Assembly (NCBI GenBank): GCA_017547245.1
Contig: JAFYQD010000007.1
Location: forward strand, 78,508-142,507
Source: Oscillospiraceae bacterium
Lineage (GTDB): Bacteria > Bacillota > Clostridia > Oscillospirales > Ruminococcaceae
DNA length: 64,000 nucleotides
Reading direction: 5' to 3'
Below the pieces are notes generated by a model that saw nothing but the letters and a program-made list of their open reading frames with translations, searched no databases and was not told where the DNA came from. Made by a program: the position numbers and the translations under genes. Of this stretch, positions 8,401 to 15,825 are shown one piece after another (the first letter of the stretch is position 1; every line of letters starts with the position of its first letter).

Positions 8401-9242
8401 AAGTGGACCAAAATGGCGTTGTGCTTGCCCATAGGGCGGGTACAACCAAAATCACAGCTGCGGCACTGGATGGAAGCAACAAAAAAGCGTCTGTTACCAT
8501 ACGGGTGGCGGTTCCTGCCTCAGCAGTCAGCTTTTCCACCACACAGGGCAGCACCAGCTTTGGCGGCAACAACTATTATGTGGTTTGTGCAGGAAAATCG
8601 GCTATGGTAAAAACCACGCTGGGTGATGCCTATGGCAGCCCCACCAACAAAAAGGTAACCTATCAGCTGAATATCTACATGCTGGATTATGATAGCGGTG
8701 TGGTTTCTGACATTGATGAAACAGAAGTCCTTTCCCAGACAATAGTCAAAAAGGGCCTGATTAAAGTTAGCTCTTCGGGAAAGCTTTCGGTCAGCAGCAG
8801 TTTTAAGTCTTTCTGGGAAAGCAGCTGCAGGGGGCAGTACGAAGTAGCGGTCGATTTGGTGGGCTTTACCGCCGACGGTGCCGCAAACAATTATCTGTCG
8901 TTTATTGTTGCTCCCTATCAGACCACCGGGGTTGTGGCTTCCGCAAATCTGGTGAACGACAGTTGGAATGAACCCGAACCGGCGAAAAATCTTGTGATAA
9001 GCCGCTCGTCTAAACCCAAAATCTATCTTTATTCCGACAGCTATTGGGTCATGGGCTACACCCTTACCAGCAGCAATCCTTCGGTTGTTGGTGTGGCAGG
9101 ACAAAAAACAACCTACGATTCTTCAAACAAAGCACACCACATCACCCTTGTTTCGGGCAGCCAACCCGGCAAGGCAACCATTACCGCCAAAGCCACCGAC
9201 GGCAGCGGAAAATCCTATAAATTCACCGTAACGGTGGAATAA
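5484..9242 (+). CDS. Secreted subtilisin-like serine protease with bacterial Ig-like repeats
   Basis: 1252 residues. There is a Sec signal peptide (1-27), an acidic linker (30-85) and a propeptide-like region (about 100-200). The S8 catalytic domain (about 245-520) has triad Asp278 (VAVIDSG), His308 (NHATH) and Ser464 (GTSQASP), with oxyanion Asn400 (GNDGSN). The usual Met of GTSMA is Gln here. The C-terminal 700 residues hold several BIG2-type Ig-like modules (for example SSNPSVLWVDGQTGEIRPRA and SSNPKIAEVDQNGVVLAHRA), which usually bind surfaces or polysaccharides. No LPXTG or SLH anchor is seen, so it may be released. RBS AAAGGAGG. A strong terminator follows. Confidence 0.93.
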   Translation: MKQLVYRIFAVLLAVLMAFSPCTVALADAVLAAEAEDMVEQLAEDLSQQNPEEAPLTEEKQNEQPEPLEEELPLQDSTEETDEKSYVFQGFPQGYELSRAELDAKALLTDLKVLEALLESQPGVDYVEDEIIVMAEDAEYAELSAVAYNGSLVSYADGVAVIRLTDASVLEAIEAAADMDFAVPAADPNWITWIEPCEEEETDFALFAAAEDVPVKQSWENWYHGLLEDDDSSTNPDTWLINPNYFENNKYQWMHDMVNSYEAWGSSTGSGVTVAVIDSGVRSTHKELKNRVEVLSVADLSTDPYGNHATHVAAIIAGQMGNGYMGAGIAPDARILSLRVVDNSGSITAKNLAAAINQAVYKGADIINLSLGTYSPASAHQTAISKAVEAGVVVVAAIGNDGSNIKCYPAAYDNVIAVAAVNKDGTAATFSDFGDWADISAPGVDIYSAYATSDTSSGKMSGTSQASPVVSGVAALYLSRNPGATPAEVEEVLKKTAAKASSKEIGGIVDASRLFEQEQAAPVISVIHEEVEFNSGDTVPYHAEFSIQRENGASEEDFILFTLNGKNPSIKEGEVVSGFVYDASADNRISDLVEQYDAPLGKPFTLKALVVNNQGVASKVSSFKMVCGYNPDVEQVKITSDREISLLSGKTITLGAVVQPATANPDVLWTVDLNGMGEDRVRIDAQSGKLTTKAGTMGSVVVRATAANGAYDEITVKISQPEKAARMVIEAPVKTIAMPRVGQQAETVCLTAAAFNAKGNRLEETAFHWVSSNPSVLWVDGQTGEIRPRAKGSATITCKALDGSGKSAKSTISVTQPVEEIILSANAQVTAGSYATVKAQVLPQTANNKKVTWIIDQKALAAGAKITSGKLSLPKGFGEPCVEVTAASSDGISASVQIEVLDSKAKSVTIRTLDPRAEYNSRGVLTAASVYSVDILPAETYFPEDMENRIDLTAAADNGAMIAWSSSNPKIAEVDQNGVVLAHRAGTTKITAAALDGSNKKASVTIRVAVPASAVSFSTTQGSTSFGGNNYYVVCAGKSAMVKTTLGDAYGSPTNKKVTYQLNIYMLDYDSGVVSDIDETEVLSQTIVKKGLIKVSSSGKLSVSSSFKSFWESSCRGQYEVAVDLVGFTADGAANNYLSFIVAPYQTTGVVASANLVNDSWNEPEPAKNLVISRSSKPKIYLYSDSYWVMGYTLTSSNPSVVGVAGQKTTYDSSNKAHHITLVSGSQPGKATITAKATDGSGKSYKFTVTVE

Positions 9243-9247
9243 AAAAG

Positions 9248-9284
9248 AAACGCTCCTCATACATGGGTATGAGGAGCGTTTTTT
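9248..9284 (+). terminator. Intrinsic terminator after the subtilase
   Basis: AAACGCTCCTCATAC pairs with GTATGAGGAGCGTTT, followed by TTTTT. The left arm is preceded by A runs, so it can also act for the convergent nifU gene. Confidence 0.9.
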
Positions 9285-9301
9285 GCGGATGTTATTGACC
9301 C

Positions 9302-9730
9302 TTAGTGTTCGTGGCAGGCTTCGCAGTCAGCGATGCAGCCAACAATGGGTTCGGGGTCGATGCCCTGACGGGTATAGTAGTCAGACAGGGCAGACTTGAT
9401 GGCCTGTTCGGCCAGAACCGAGCAGTGAATCTTGGAGGTGGGCAGACCGTCCAGAGCTTCAACAACGGCTTTGTTGCTCAGCTGCAGGGCTTCGCTGATG
9501 GTGGAACCCTTGATGAGTTCGGTGGCCATGCTGCTGGTTGCAATGGCGGCGCCGCAGCCAAAGGTCTTGAACTTGACGTCGGTGATTACGTCGCCTTCAA
9601 TCTTCAGGTACATACGCATGATGTCGCCGCACTTGGCGTTGCCTACTTCGCCCACGCCGTCGGCGTCGGCAATTTCACCCACATTGCGGGGGTTGGTAAA
9701 ATGGTCCAGAACCTTTTCGGAATACAGCAT
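9302..9730 (-). CDS. nifU: Iron-sulfur cluster scaffold protein, IscU/NifU-type
   Basis: Scaffold on which [Fe-S] clusters are assembled from sulfur supplied by NifS. 142 residues. The three conserved cysteines are Cys34 (NAKCGD), Cys59 (FGCGAA) and Cys103 (KIHCSV), with Asp36 next to the first as in IscU. A short extra tail with three more cysteines (GCIADCEACHEH) is common in clostridial NifU-like proteins. The gene follows nifS by 24 bases in the same operon. Expression probably starts at the promoter before nifS, which carries a palindrome. Confidence 0.95.
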   Translation of the reverse strand: MLYSEKVLDHFTNPRNVGEIADADGVGEVGNAKCGDIMRMYLKIEGDVITDVKFKTFGCGAAIATSSMATELIKGSTISEALQLSNKAVVEALDGLPTSKIHCSVLAEQAIKSALSDYYTRQGIDPEPIVGCIADCEACHEH

Positions 9731-9754
9731 CTATCAACAGTCCTTTCTGTACAT

Positions 9755-10951
9755 TCAGTTGTTGGCGGCGTCTTCCTGCACAATACGTTCCCAAACGGGG
9801 GACATTTCACGCAGGCGACCAATCACCTTGGGCAGAGCTTCGATGATCTGGTCAACGTCTTCTTCGGTGTTCATGTCGCTGAAGCTTACACGCAGCGAAC
9901 CATGGGCAATTTCGTGGGGCAGGCCGATGGAAAGCAGCACATGGCTGGGATCCAGCGAGCCGGAAGTGCAGGCCGAACCGGAGGAGGCGGCAACACCTTC
10001 ATTGTCCAGCATCAGCAGCAGGGCTTCGCCTTCCACACCTTCAAAGCTGATGTTGGCGTTACCGGGCAGACGCTGCACACGGTCACCGTTCAGGCGGCTG
10101 TGGGGAATCTGCAGGGCGGCGTCGATCAGACGTTCACGCATGGCCAAGGCCTTGGCGGCGTTGGCTTCCAGGTCACGGTGGGCAGCCTCGATGGCCACAC
10201 CCATGCCTACGATGGAGGCAACGTTTTCGGTGCCGGCACGGCGGCCCTTTTCCTGTCCGCCGCCGTCAATCAGGTTGGGCAGAATGATGCTTCCCTGACG
10301 AACATACAGTGCGCCAACGCCCTTGGGGGCATGGAACTTGTGGCCCGACAGCGAAAGCATGTCGATATTCATGGCCTTCACGTCAATGCGCACATGGCCA
10401 ATGGCCTGCACGGCATCGGTGTGGAACAGCACACCGGCTTCTTTGCAGATGGCGCCGATTTCGGCAATGGGCTGAATGGTGCCGATTTCGTTGTTGGCAA
10501 ACATAATGCTTACCAAAGCGGTGTCGGGACGCAGGGCAGCCTTCAGGTCATCCAGATGGATGATGCCGTTTTCATAAACGGGCAGATAGGTAACTTCAAA
10601 GCCTTCCTTTTCCAGCGCGGCTGCGGTGTGCAGGATGGCGTGATGTTCAAATACGGTGGTAATCAGGTGTTTTTTGCCCTTGGCGGCCAGCTTATGCATG
10701 GCACCCTTCAGGGCCCAGTTGTCGCTTTCGCTGCCGCAGCCGGTAAAGTAGATTTCCCCGGGCTTGCAGTTCAGCACATCGGCCACCTGCTGGCGGGCCT
10801 TAACCAGAGCAAAGCCGGCTTCACGACCCTTGGCATAAATGCTGCTGGCGTTGCCGTAACCTTCGGTCAGCCAGGGCATCATGGCGTCCAGCACCTCTTT
10901 GCTGATGGGGGTGGTGGCGGCGTTGTCGGCATATACATAATGTTTGTTCAA
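9755..10951 (-). CDS. nifS: Cysteine desulfurase NifS/IscS
   Basis: PLP enzyme that takes sulfur from cysteine for Fe-S clusters and other thio-cofactors. 398 residues. It shows the N-terminal YADNAATTP, the PLP-lysine region [19 protein letters not shown], and the catalytic Cys loop SSGSACTSG typical of group I (NifS/IscS) enzymes. Start is taken as the TTG at 10951, because GGGAGGA lies seven bases upstream and the protein then begins [14 protein letters not shown] like its family. An ATG at 10966 overlaps the RBS. First gene of a nifS-nifU operon; no rrf2/iscR gene is visible beside it. Confidence 0.95.
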   Translation of the reverse strand: MNKHYVYADNAATTPISKEVLDAMMPWLTEGYGNASSIYAKGREAGFALVKARQQVADVLNCKPGEIYFTGCGSESDNWALKGAMHKLAAKGKKHLITTVFEHHAILHTAAALEKEGFEVTYLPVYENGIIHLDDLKAALRPDTALVSIMFANNEIGTIQPIAEIGAICKEAGVLFHTDAVQAIGHVRIDVKAMNIDMLSLSGHKFHAPKGVGALYVRQGSIILPNLIDGGGQEKGRRAGTENVASIVGMGVAIEAAHRDLEANAAKALAMRERLIDAALQIPHSRLNGDRVQRLPGNANISFEGVEGEALLLMLDNEGVAASSGSACTSGSLDPSHVLLSIGLPHEIAHGSLRVSFSDMNTEEDVDQIIEALPKVIGRLREMSPVWERIVQEDAANN

Positions 10952-11033
10952 ATCTATTCCTCCCATTGGTACGGAATGGGTTTCCGTCACGGTTTATCTT
11001 GGTCGTTTCGACAGAATACTGCTGTCTGAGTTA

Positions 11034-11062
11034 ATAATATACCAACTTGGTATAGTTTGCAA
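11034..11062 (-). promoter_or_regulatory. nifS promoter with embedded palindrome
   Basis: On the minus strand, TTGCAA (11057-11062) and TATTAT (11034-11039) are separated by 17 bases. The spacer is almost fully occupied by TATACCAA-C-TTGGTATA (plus strand 11038-11054), a perfect 8-bp inverted repeat. A repressor bound there would exclude RNA polymerase. An Rrf2-type Fe-S sensor is the natural candidate, but this is inference. Confidence 0.75.
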
Positions 11063-11089
11063 TAGGCTAATCAAAAAAGTTTGCGAAAA

Positions 11090-11536
11090 TCAGCGAAGTT
11101 TTTCATATTCGGCCACAGCCATGCGGTCGCAGCGTTCATTTTCAGGGTGGCCTGCATGTCCCTTTACCCAAATAAAGGTCACTTCGTGCATTTCCAGAAG
11201 TTCCAGCAGCTGCTGCCACAGGTCGGGGTTAAGGGCAGGCTGTTTGTCGGCTTTGCGCCAGCCGCGGCTGCGCCAGCCAATAGCCCAGCCTTTGGTGATG
11301 GCATCCACCAGATATTTGCTGTCGCTGTAAAGGGTAACCTGGCAGGGTTCTTTCAGTGCTGCCAGCCCCTGTATGGCGGCGGTCAGCTCCATACGATTGT
11401 TGGTGGTGTCTTTTTCTCCGCCGCTCAGTTCTTTTTCACGGCCCTTATAGCGCAAAATGGCGCCCCAACCGCCCGGGCCGGGATTGCCGGAACAGGCTCC
11501 GTCGGTAAAAAGTTCCACGCTTTTTTTGCAGTCCAT
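11090..11536 (-). CDS. rnhA: Ribonuclease HI
   Basis: Cuts the RNA strand of RNA-DNA hybrids; cytoplasmic. 148 residues, a normal length. The four acidic catalytic residues appear in order in [29 protein letters not shown] and [11 protein letters not shown], and a basic handle region ([12 protein letters not shown]) is present. Start at 11536 is supported by GAGGA upstream; the in-frame ATG at 11578 adds 14 residues outside the fold. It has its own promoter at 11581-11609 and is divergent from the phosphohexomutase-like gene. Confidence 0.95.
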   Translation of the reverse strand: MDCKKSVELFTDGACSGNPGPGGWGAILRYKGREKELSGGEKDTTNNRMELTAAIQGLAALKEPCQVTLYSDSKYLVDAITKGWAIGWRSRGWRKADKQPALNPDLWQQLLELLEMHEVTFIWVKGHAGHPENERCDRMAVAEYEKLR

Positions 11537-11580
11537 GGCATTTTCCTCGGCTTTACGGTTTAGTATGAATCCAAACACAT

Positions 11581-11609
11581 ATTATATACCAAACAGGGAG
11601 AGTTTACAA
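11581..11609 (-). promoter_or_regulatory. rnhA promoter
   Basis: Minus strand TTGTAA (11604-11609), a 17-base spacer and TATAAT (11581-11586). Transcription would start near 11574, about 40 bases before the rnhA start codon. Confidence 0.75.
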
Positions 11610-11645
11610 GGCTTTGCGGATGCCAAACAAGCCTTTTGCAGCCCT

Positions 11646-12620
11646 GTGGGCAGTTTTTTGTGTGTCAGGCTTAAACTCCCTTTTTATTGTGCAGAATATT
11701 GCCATAGGGGGTGTGGCGGTTTGCAGAGCGAAAAGAACAAAGCTGCCTATGCCATGTCGTTGGGCAGGCGAATGGCCCGTTTGGGCGAGGGGTGGATGAT
11801 GGTGGGGCATGCCCCTGGTGAACGGGCAGGACTGTGGGCAAAGGCGGCCCTGCTGGGTGGGTGCGAAGCAGGGGCAAAGCTGTTTGAACTGGGCGAGGTT
11901 TCACGGCCGGTATTTCAGTTTGCCATGGCCATTACCCGCAGCAGAGGGGGAATCTATATAAATGGGGGAGAACGCCCCACGGTGCAGCTGCTGGGGGAGT
12001 TGGGGCTTCCGCTCAGCCAATCTGAGGAACAGCTGCTGCGCCCTCTGGCTAAAAGGGAAGACCCGGTTCTGCTGGGACGTCAGGAGCGACTTTCGGGTTT
12101 GTGGGAGATGTATTGCAGTCGTCTGCACCGGATGGCAGGCGAGGGGCTAAAGGGAAGCAGCTGTGTGCTGCGCTGCGGCAACCCAATTCTGCAAAGGCAG
12201 GCACGGGAGGTGCTTTCCTCACTGGGGTGTCAGCTGCTGCAGGGGCCTGTGCTGTGGCTTAACAATACCGGGGAACGGTTGGCGGCTTTTACCCCCGACG
12301 GAGAAATCATTCCCTATCATCAGCTGGTGGAACGGGCCGGAAGACTCAGCCTTGCCAAGGGCCACCCGGTGGCCTTGCCCGAAGATCTTTCATCCCGGCT
12401 GGGAAGCTCGGCCCTGGTACTTCGTTACAGCACAAGACCTGCGGCAATAACACCCGACCAACGCAAAGCCCGCGAACTTGCCGCCCAACAGCTTTGGGAG
12501 CGTGATGGACTGATGCTGGCGGTTTTGCTGCTGTGCAATCAGCATTGCGGCAGCCTTGACCCACTGCCTGAAAACAAACTGTGGCATCCCACAGTGGGCG
12601 GAATCAGCAGCCTTTCCTGA
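11646..12620 (+). CDS. Shortened, apparently non-catalytic phosphohexomutase homologue
   Basis: Up to 324 residues; the start is uncertain (GTG 11646 or TTG 11658 are candidates, neither with a clear RBS). The segment from RGCGGLQSEKNKAAYAMSLG to PVFQFAMAITRSRGGIYING follows domain I of alpha-phosphohexomutases, and WLNNTGERLAAFTPDGEIIP follows the metal-loop region. LWERDGLMLAVLLL matches the end of domain III. All catalytic motifs are lost. TASHNP is replaced by YINGGERP, DGDxDR by NNTGERL, no ESGH is seen, and domain IV is absent. The long open frame argues for a selected pseudoenzyme, perhaps a sugar-phosphate binder; function unknown. It lies upstream of RNase J. Confidence 0.6.
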   Translation: MGSFLCVRLKLPFYCAEYCHRGCGGLQSEKNKAAYAMSLGRRMARLGEGWMMVGHAPGERAGLWAKAALLGGCEAGAKLFELGEVSRPVFQFAMAITRSRGGIYINGGERPTVQLLGELGLPLSQSEEQLLRPLAKREDPVLLGRQERLSGLWEMYCSRLHRMAGEGLKGSSCVLRCGNPILQRQAREVLSSLGCQLLQGPVLWLNNTGERLAAFTPDGEIIPYHQLVERAGRLSLAKGHPVALPEDLSSRLGSSALVLRYSTRPAAITPDQRKARELAAQQLWERDGLMLAVLLLCNQHCGSLDPLPENKLWHPTVGGISSLS

Positions 12621-12975
12621 TTCAACACGAATTTGGTCAGAATTGTGAATTTTCTTTCGATTAACTTGACAAACATAGCCAAATAATTATACAATGATGA
12701 CAAGAGATTAGGTTTGTTTTTGTCAGTTATACAAAAAACAAACTGCGTAAAAACAGTCTCCCAACAAAACGGCTGTTGTAGTCAGCCCCCTGTCCGGCCG
12801 GCGTTTCTGTCAGAATGAAGGAGCGGAAAGTTCATTCTGCAGCGCCCCCTCGGCCAACCGGTTTGGAAGGGCGTGTGCGGCAAAAGCAGTACGTTTTGGA
12901 ACATATTCCTGTTTTTCCTGTGATGAAAAACGGGCTGATTTTTCTATTCCAAAACAAAAAACGGAGGTACAATCT
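12621..12975 (+). other. Promoter and ~275-base untranslated leader of RNase J
   Basis: Intergenic region holding the RNase J promoter and a long leader. Two hairpins stand out. GTTTGTTTTTGT/ACAAAAAACAAAC (12712-12743) starts about 10 bases from the predicted 5' end. CAGAATGAA/TTCATTCTG (12811-12839) has a perfect 9-bp stem and an 11-base loop containing GGAGCGG. I recognise no known riboswitch class. A 59-codon ORF at 12815 lacks a ribosome binding site. Confidence 0.6.
12666..12695 (+). promoter_or_regulatory. rnj promoter
   Basis: TTGACA at 12666-12671 and TACAAT at 12690-12695 (18-base spacer; TATACA with 16 also possible). The transcript would start near 12702. Confidence 0.7.
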
Positions 12976-14859
12976 GTGTCCCAGAAAAAAATAAAAGATA
13001 TTGACCTGGCCGCTTTGGGTCAGGAAAAGCGCGCTTCCGAGCAGACCAAGCGCAGCAAGGCCCGCACCAAAAAGCAGAGCATTGCTGCTTTGGAAAAGGC
13101 TGCCGCCGCTGTGGAAGCCAAAGAAAACAAGAGCGCTTCCAGAAAGCGTGGCTACCGTGCGCCCAAAAAGAATCGTTTGGAACAGCAGCCCCAGCCCTGT
13201 GCCACTCCGCTGCGCATCATTCCTTTGGGCGGTCTGGGCGAAATCGGCAAAAACATGACCCTGTATGAATGCGATCAGGATACTGTTATTGTGGACTGCG
13301 GTCTGGCTTTCCCCGACGAAGATTTGCTGGGTGTCGATCTGGTCATTCCCGACTTCACCTATGTGGAACGCACTGCCGAAAACATCCGAGGCATTTTTAT
13401 CACCCACGGTCACGAAGACCACATTGGCGCACTGCCTTATCTGCTGCGCACCGTCAACATTCCCGTTTATGCTTCCAAGCTGACCATCGGCCTGATCGAG
13501 GGCAAGCTGAAGGAACACGGCCTGTTGGGCAAGGTTCAGCTGAATGTGGTGTCTCCCGGTGAACGTGTCAAGGCCGGCAGTATGGAGGTGGAATTCATCC
13601 ATGTCAACCACTCCATTCCCGATGCCTGTGCGCTGGCTGTCCACACTCCTGCCGGTGTGGTTATCCAGACCGGTGACTTTAAGATCGACTATACCCCCAT
13701 TCAGGGCGGTGTGATTGATCTGGCACGTTTTGGCGAGCTGGGCAGCAAGGGCGTTCTGGCTCTGCTGGCCGATTCCACCAATGTGGAACGTCCCGGAAGC
13801 ACCCCCAGCGAACGTACTGTAGGCGACAGCTTTGATAAGCTTTTCCGCAAGGCCGGCACCCGCCGCATCATTGTTGCCACCTTCTCCAGCAACATCCATC
13901 GTGTACAGCAGATCATCGATTGTGCCGTGCGCTATGGCCGTAAGGTGTGCGTTTCGGGCCGCAGTATGGTCAATGTTGTGGCCACCGCCATGGAACTGGG
14001 CTACCTCAATGTTCCCGACAACATTCTGGTCGACCTTGATCTGGTGGGACGCTATCCCGATGACCAGATGGTGGTCATCACCACCGGCAGCCAGGGCGAA
14101 GCCATGAGTGCTCTGACCCGTATGGCCCGCGGTGACCACCGCAAGCTGCAAATTACCCCCAACGACATGATCATCATTTCTGCCACCCCCATTCCCGGCA
14201 ACGAAAAGACGGTTGGCCGTGTGGTAAACGATTTGATGAAGCTGGGGGCCGAGGTTATCTATGAACGCATGTACGATGTGCATGTTTCGGGCCACGCCTG
14301 CCAGGATGAACTTCGCATGATGATGGGTCTGACCCGTCCCAAGTTCTTTATTCCCGTGCACGGTGAATACAAGCATCTGAAAAAACACAGCGACCTTGCG
14401 GTATCCATGGGTATGGACCCCAAAAATGTCTTTATCATGGATATCGGCAATGTGCTGGAGACCGATGGCCTTAAAATGGACTTCAAGGGGACTGTTCCCT
14501 CCGGCCGTGTGCTGGTAGACGGTTTGGGCGTGGGCGACGTTGGCAGCATTGTGCTGCGTGACCGCAAACACCTTTCGGAAGACGGCCTGATTGTGGTGGT
14601 TGCCACCATCGATTCGGCCAGCGGAACTCTGGTGGCAGGCCCCGATCTGGTTTCCCGTGGTTTTGTGTATGTGCGTGAAGCCGAAGACATGATGCACGGC
14701 GCCGAAGAGCTGGCTCTCAGCGTCATTCAGGATTGTCTGGACAGCGGCAGCTGGGATTGGGCTACCATCAAGCAGCGTGTGCGTGATGAGCTGAGCGGAT
14801 ACCTGTTCAGCCGTACCCGCCGCAGCCCCATGATTCTTCCCATCATTCAGGAAATTTAA
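12976..14859 (+). CDS. rnj: Ribonuclease J
   Basis: 5'-3' exo- and endoribonuclease that drives mRNA decay and rRNA maturation in Firmicutes. 627 residues. After a basic, low-complexity N-terminal extension of about 75 residues comes a metallo-beta-lactamase domain with H144-x-H146-x-D148-H149 (ITHGHEDHIGA), then the beta-CASP domain and a C-terminal domain. The start is GTG at 12976 with GGAGG eight bases upstream. The extension is longer than in B. subtilis RNase J1 (about 555 residues) and could bind RNA. The unusual leader may allow autoregulation, since a 5' hairpin is the structure that blocks this enzyme. Confidence 0.95.
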   Translation: MSQKKIKDIDLAALGQEKRASEQTKRSKARTKKQSIAALEKAAAAVEAKENKSASRKRGYRAPKKNRLEQQPQPCATPLRIIPLGGLGEIGKNMTLYECDQDTVIVDCGLAFPDEDLLGVDLVIPDFTYVERTAENIRGIFITHGHEDHIGALPYLLRTVNIPVYASKLTIGLIEGKLKEHGLLGKVQLNVVSPGERVKAGSMEVEFIHVNHSIPDACALAVHTPAGVVIQTGDFKIDYTPIQGGVIDLARFGELGSKGVLALLADSTNVERPGSTPSERTVGDSFDKLFRKAGTRRIIVATFSSNIHRVQQIIDCAVRYGRKVCVSGRSMVNVVATAMELGYLNVPDNILVDLDLVGRYPDDQMVVITTGSQGEAMSALTRMARGDHRKLQITPNDMIIISATPIPGNEKTVGRVVNDLMKLGAEVIYERMYDVHVSGHACQDELRMMMGLTRPKFFIPVHGEYKHLKKHSDLAVSMGMDPKNVFIMDIGNVLETDGLKMDFKGTVPSGRVLVDGLGVGDVGSIVLRDRKHLSEDGLIVVVATIDSASGTLVAGPDLVSRGFVYVREAEDMMHGAEELALSVIQDCLDSGSWDWATIKQRVRDELSGYLFSRTRRSPMILPIIQEI

Positions 14860-14864
14860 AATAA

Positions 14865-14894
14865 AAAAGACCTGCGCTGCTGCGCAGGTCTTTT
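14865..14894. terminator. Bidirectional terminator between rnj and mntP
   Basis: AAAAGACCTGCGC/GCGCAGGTCTTTT around the loop TGCT, symmetrical A/T flanks. It ends both convergent genes. Confidence 0.9.
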
Positions 14895-14898
14895 GCAT

Positions 14899-15447
14899 TT
14901 AACCCAACAGATTTTTCAGGCCGATCAGCACCAGAATAACACCGCCCAGCAGCTGTGCTTTGTTGCCCAATTTGCTGCCGAACACGCTGCCCAGCGCCTG
15001 TGCGGCCAGGCTGCACACAAAGGTGACAATGCCGATGATGGGGGCGGCCGAAAGAATGCTGACGCCCGAGGCACAAAGACTTACCCCAACGGCAAAGGCA
15101 TCAATGCTGGTGGCCACAGCCTGTGCCATCAAAAGACCAAAGGTAAAGCCGGCCACATTGCAGGTGTCGTTTTCGGCTTCAAAGGAGTCTTTTATCATCT
15201 TTCCGCCAATGACACCCAGCACCAAAAAGGCGGTGATGCCGGCATAGCGGCTGATGATGTCGGCAAACAGGCTGCCTGCCCAATAGCCAAGCACAGGCAT
15301 CAAAGCCTGAAAAAGCCCAAAGGCAAACGCCATGGAAAGCCTGTGTGTCATTTTAAGATTTCGATAGGTCAGCCCGTTGGCGATGGAAACAGCTGCGGCA
15401 TCCATGCTCAGGCCAAGACCGATCAGAATGATATCAAACAAGGTCAT
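14899..15447 (-). CDS. mntP: Manganese efflux pump MntP
   Basis: Six-helix membrane exporter of Mn(II), 182 residues. The two inverted repeat halves carry the acidic motifs GLSMDAAAVSIANG and ATSIDAFAVGVSL, typical of MntP/YebN (DUF204). Start at 15447 follows GGGAGGAG at eight to nine bases; the upstream extension in the same frame is leader sequence. The gene stands alone and is controlled by a yybP-ykoY manganese riboswitch at 15507-15641, which supports the assignment independently of the protein. Confidence 0.96.
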   Translation of the reverse strand: MTLFDIILIGLGLSMDAAAVSIANGLTYRNLKMTHRLSMAFAFGLFQALMPVLGYWAGSLFADIISRYAGITAFLVLGVIGGKMIKDSFEAENDTCNVAGFTFGLLMAQAVATSIDAFAVGVSLCASGVSILSAAPIIGIVTFVCSLAAQALGSVFGSKLGNKAQLLGGVILVLIGLKNLLG

Positions 15448-15506
15448 GCCCAAAACTCCTCCCGAAGGATATGAAATTCCTTTGATTATTTTTGTGCGGG
15501 CAACAA

Positions 15507-15549
15507 TAAAAAAAGACCTATGGGCGGCCAAAAAGCCGTCCATAAGTCT
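15507..15549 (-). terminator. Riboswitch expression platform (terminator) before mntP
   Basis: Minus-strand stem AGACTTATGGACGGC/GCCGCCCATAGGTCT followed by seven T. Its left arm contains the 3' strand of aptamer helix P1 (CTTATG). Aptamer closure and terminator formation are therefore mutually exclusive, giving an ON switch with Mn. Confidence 0.88.
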
Positions 15550-15641
15550 CGCCATTTAAGATAAGCCAGGTGCAATGCACCATTATGTTGACTTACCACG
15601 TCCCATTCGGTAAAGAAGGGGACGCAGACTACTCCCTTATG
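15541..15641 (-). ncRNA. yybP-ykoY manganese riboswitch aptamer
   Basis: The minus strand carries CATAAG-GGAGTAG near the 5' end and GCGAGA-CTTATG at the 3' end, closing helix P1. Between them lie GGTAAGTCAACATA, a hairpin GGTGCATTGCACC and GGCTTATC. The GGGAGTAG, GTCAAC and GCGAGAC elements match the conserved core of the yybP-ykoY class. This class binds Mn(II) and classically controls mntP/yebN and related exporters. High intracellular Mn should turn on the pump. Confidence 0.9.
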
Positions 15642-15720
15642 CACATATAACATATTTATTTTGCCATGGGGTTGTGTGGTTAGTCAAGGCTAATCCGTAC
15701 AAGAATCCTGAGAAAAATGA

Positions 15721-15749
15721 TTCCATATCTCGTAAAAATGTGGTATAAT
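15721..15749 (+). promoter_or_regulatory. gdpP promoter (extended -10)
   Basis: TATAAT at 15744-15749 preceded by TGG (extended -10); the -35 region TTCCAT at 15721-15726 is poor. It is placed to drive the gdpP-rplI-dnaB cluster. Confidence 0.65.
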
Positions 15750-15825
15750 ACTTTATACCTATAAACTGGCGAAAATATTGGCCTTTGCAGCCAACACAAC
15801 TACCAAAGAAACCGGGAGAGCGTGT

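Noticed and set aside
6159-8432. Very long antisense ORF (757 codons) within the subtilase gene
   Set aside because: The opposite strand has clear S8 and Ig-like domains. The antisense frame is Gly/His/Cys-rich, matches no family and has no RBS. The same applies to other long antisense frames, for example 12832-14898, 15637-17709, 21590-23812, 23830-25632, 28872-31010, 48141-50114, 52469-54532, 57372-59177 and 61046-63361.
7380-9240. Repeats in the subtilase as a mobile or recombining DNA repeat
   Set aside because: Similarity is at protein level (Ig-like modules) and diverged in DNA; not a DNA repeat element.
12815-12994. 59-codon ORF in the RNase J leader
   Set aside because: Starts inside a hairpin, has no Shine-Dalgarno sequence and its end overlaps the RNase J start out of frame; composition is not protein-like.
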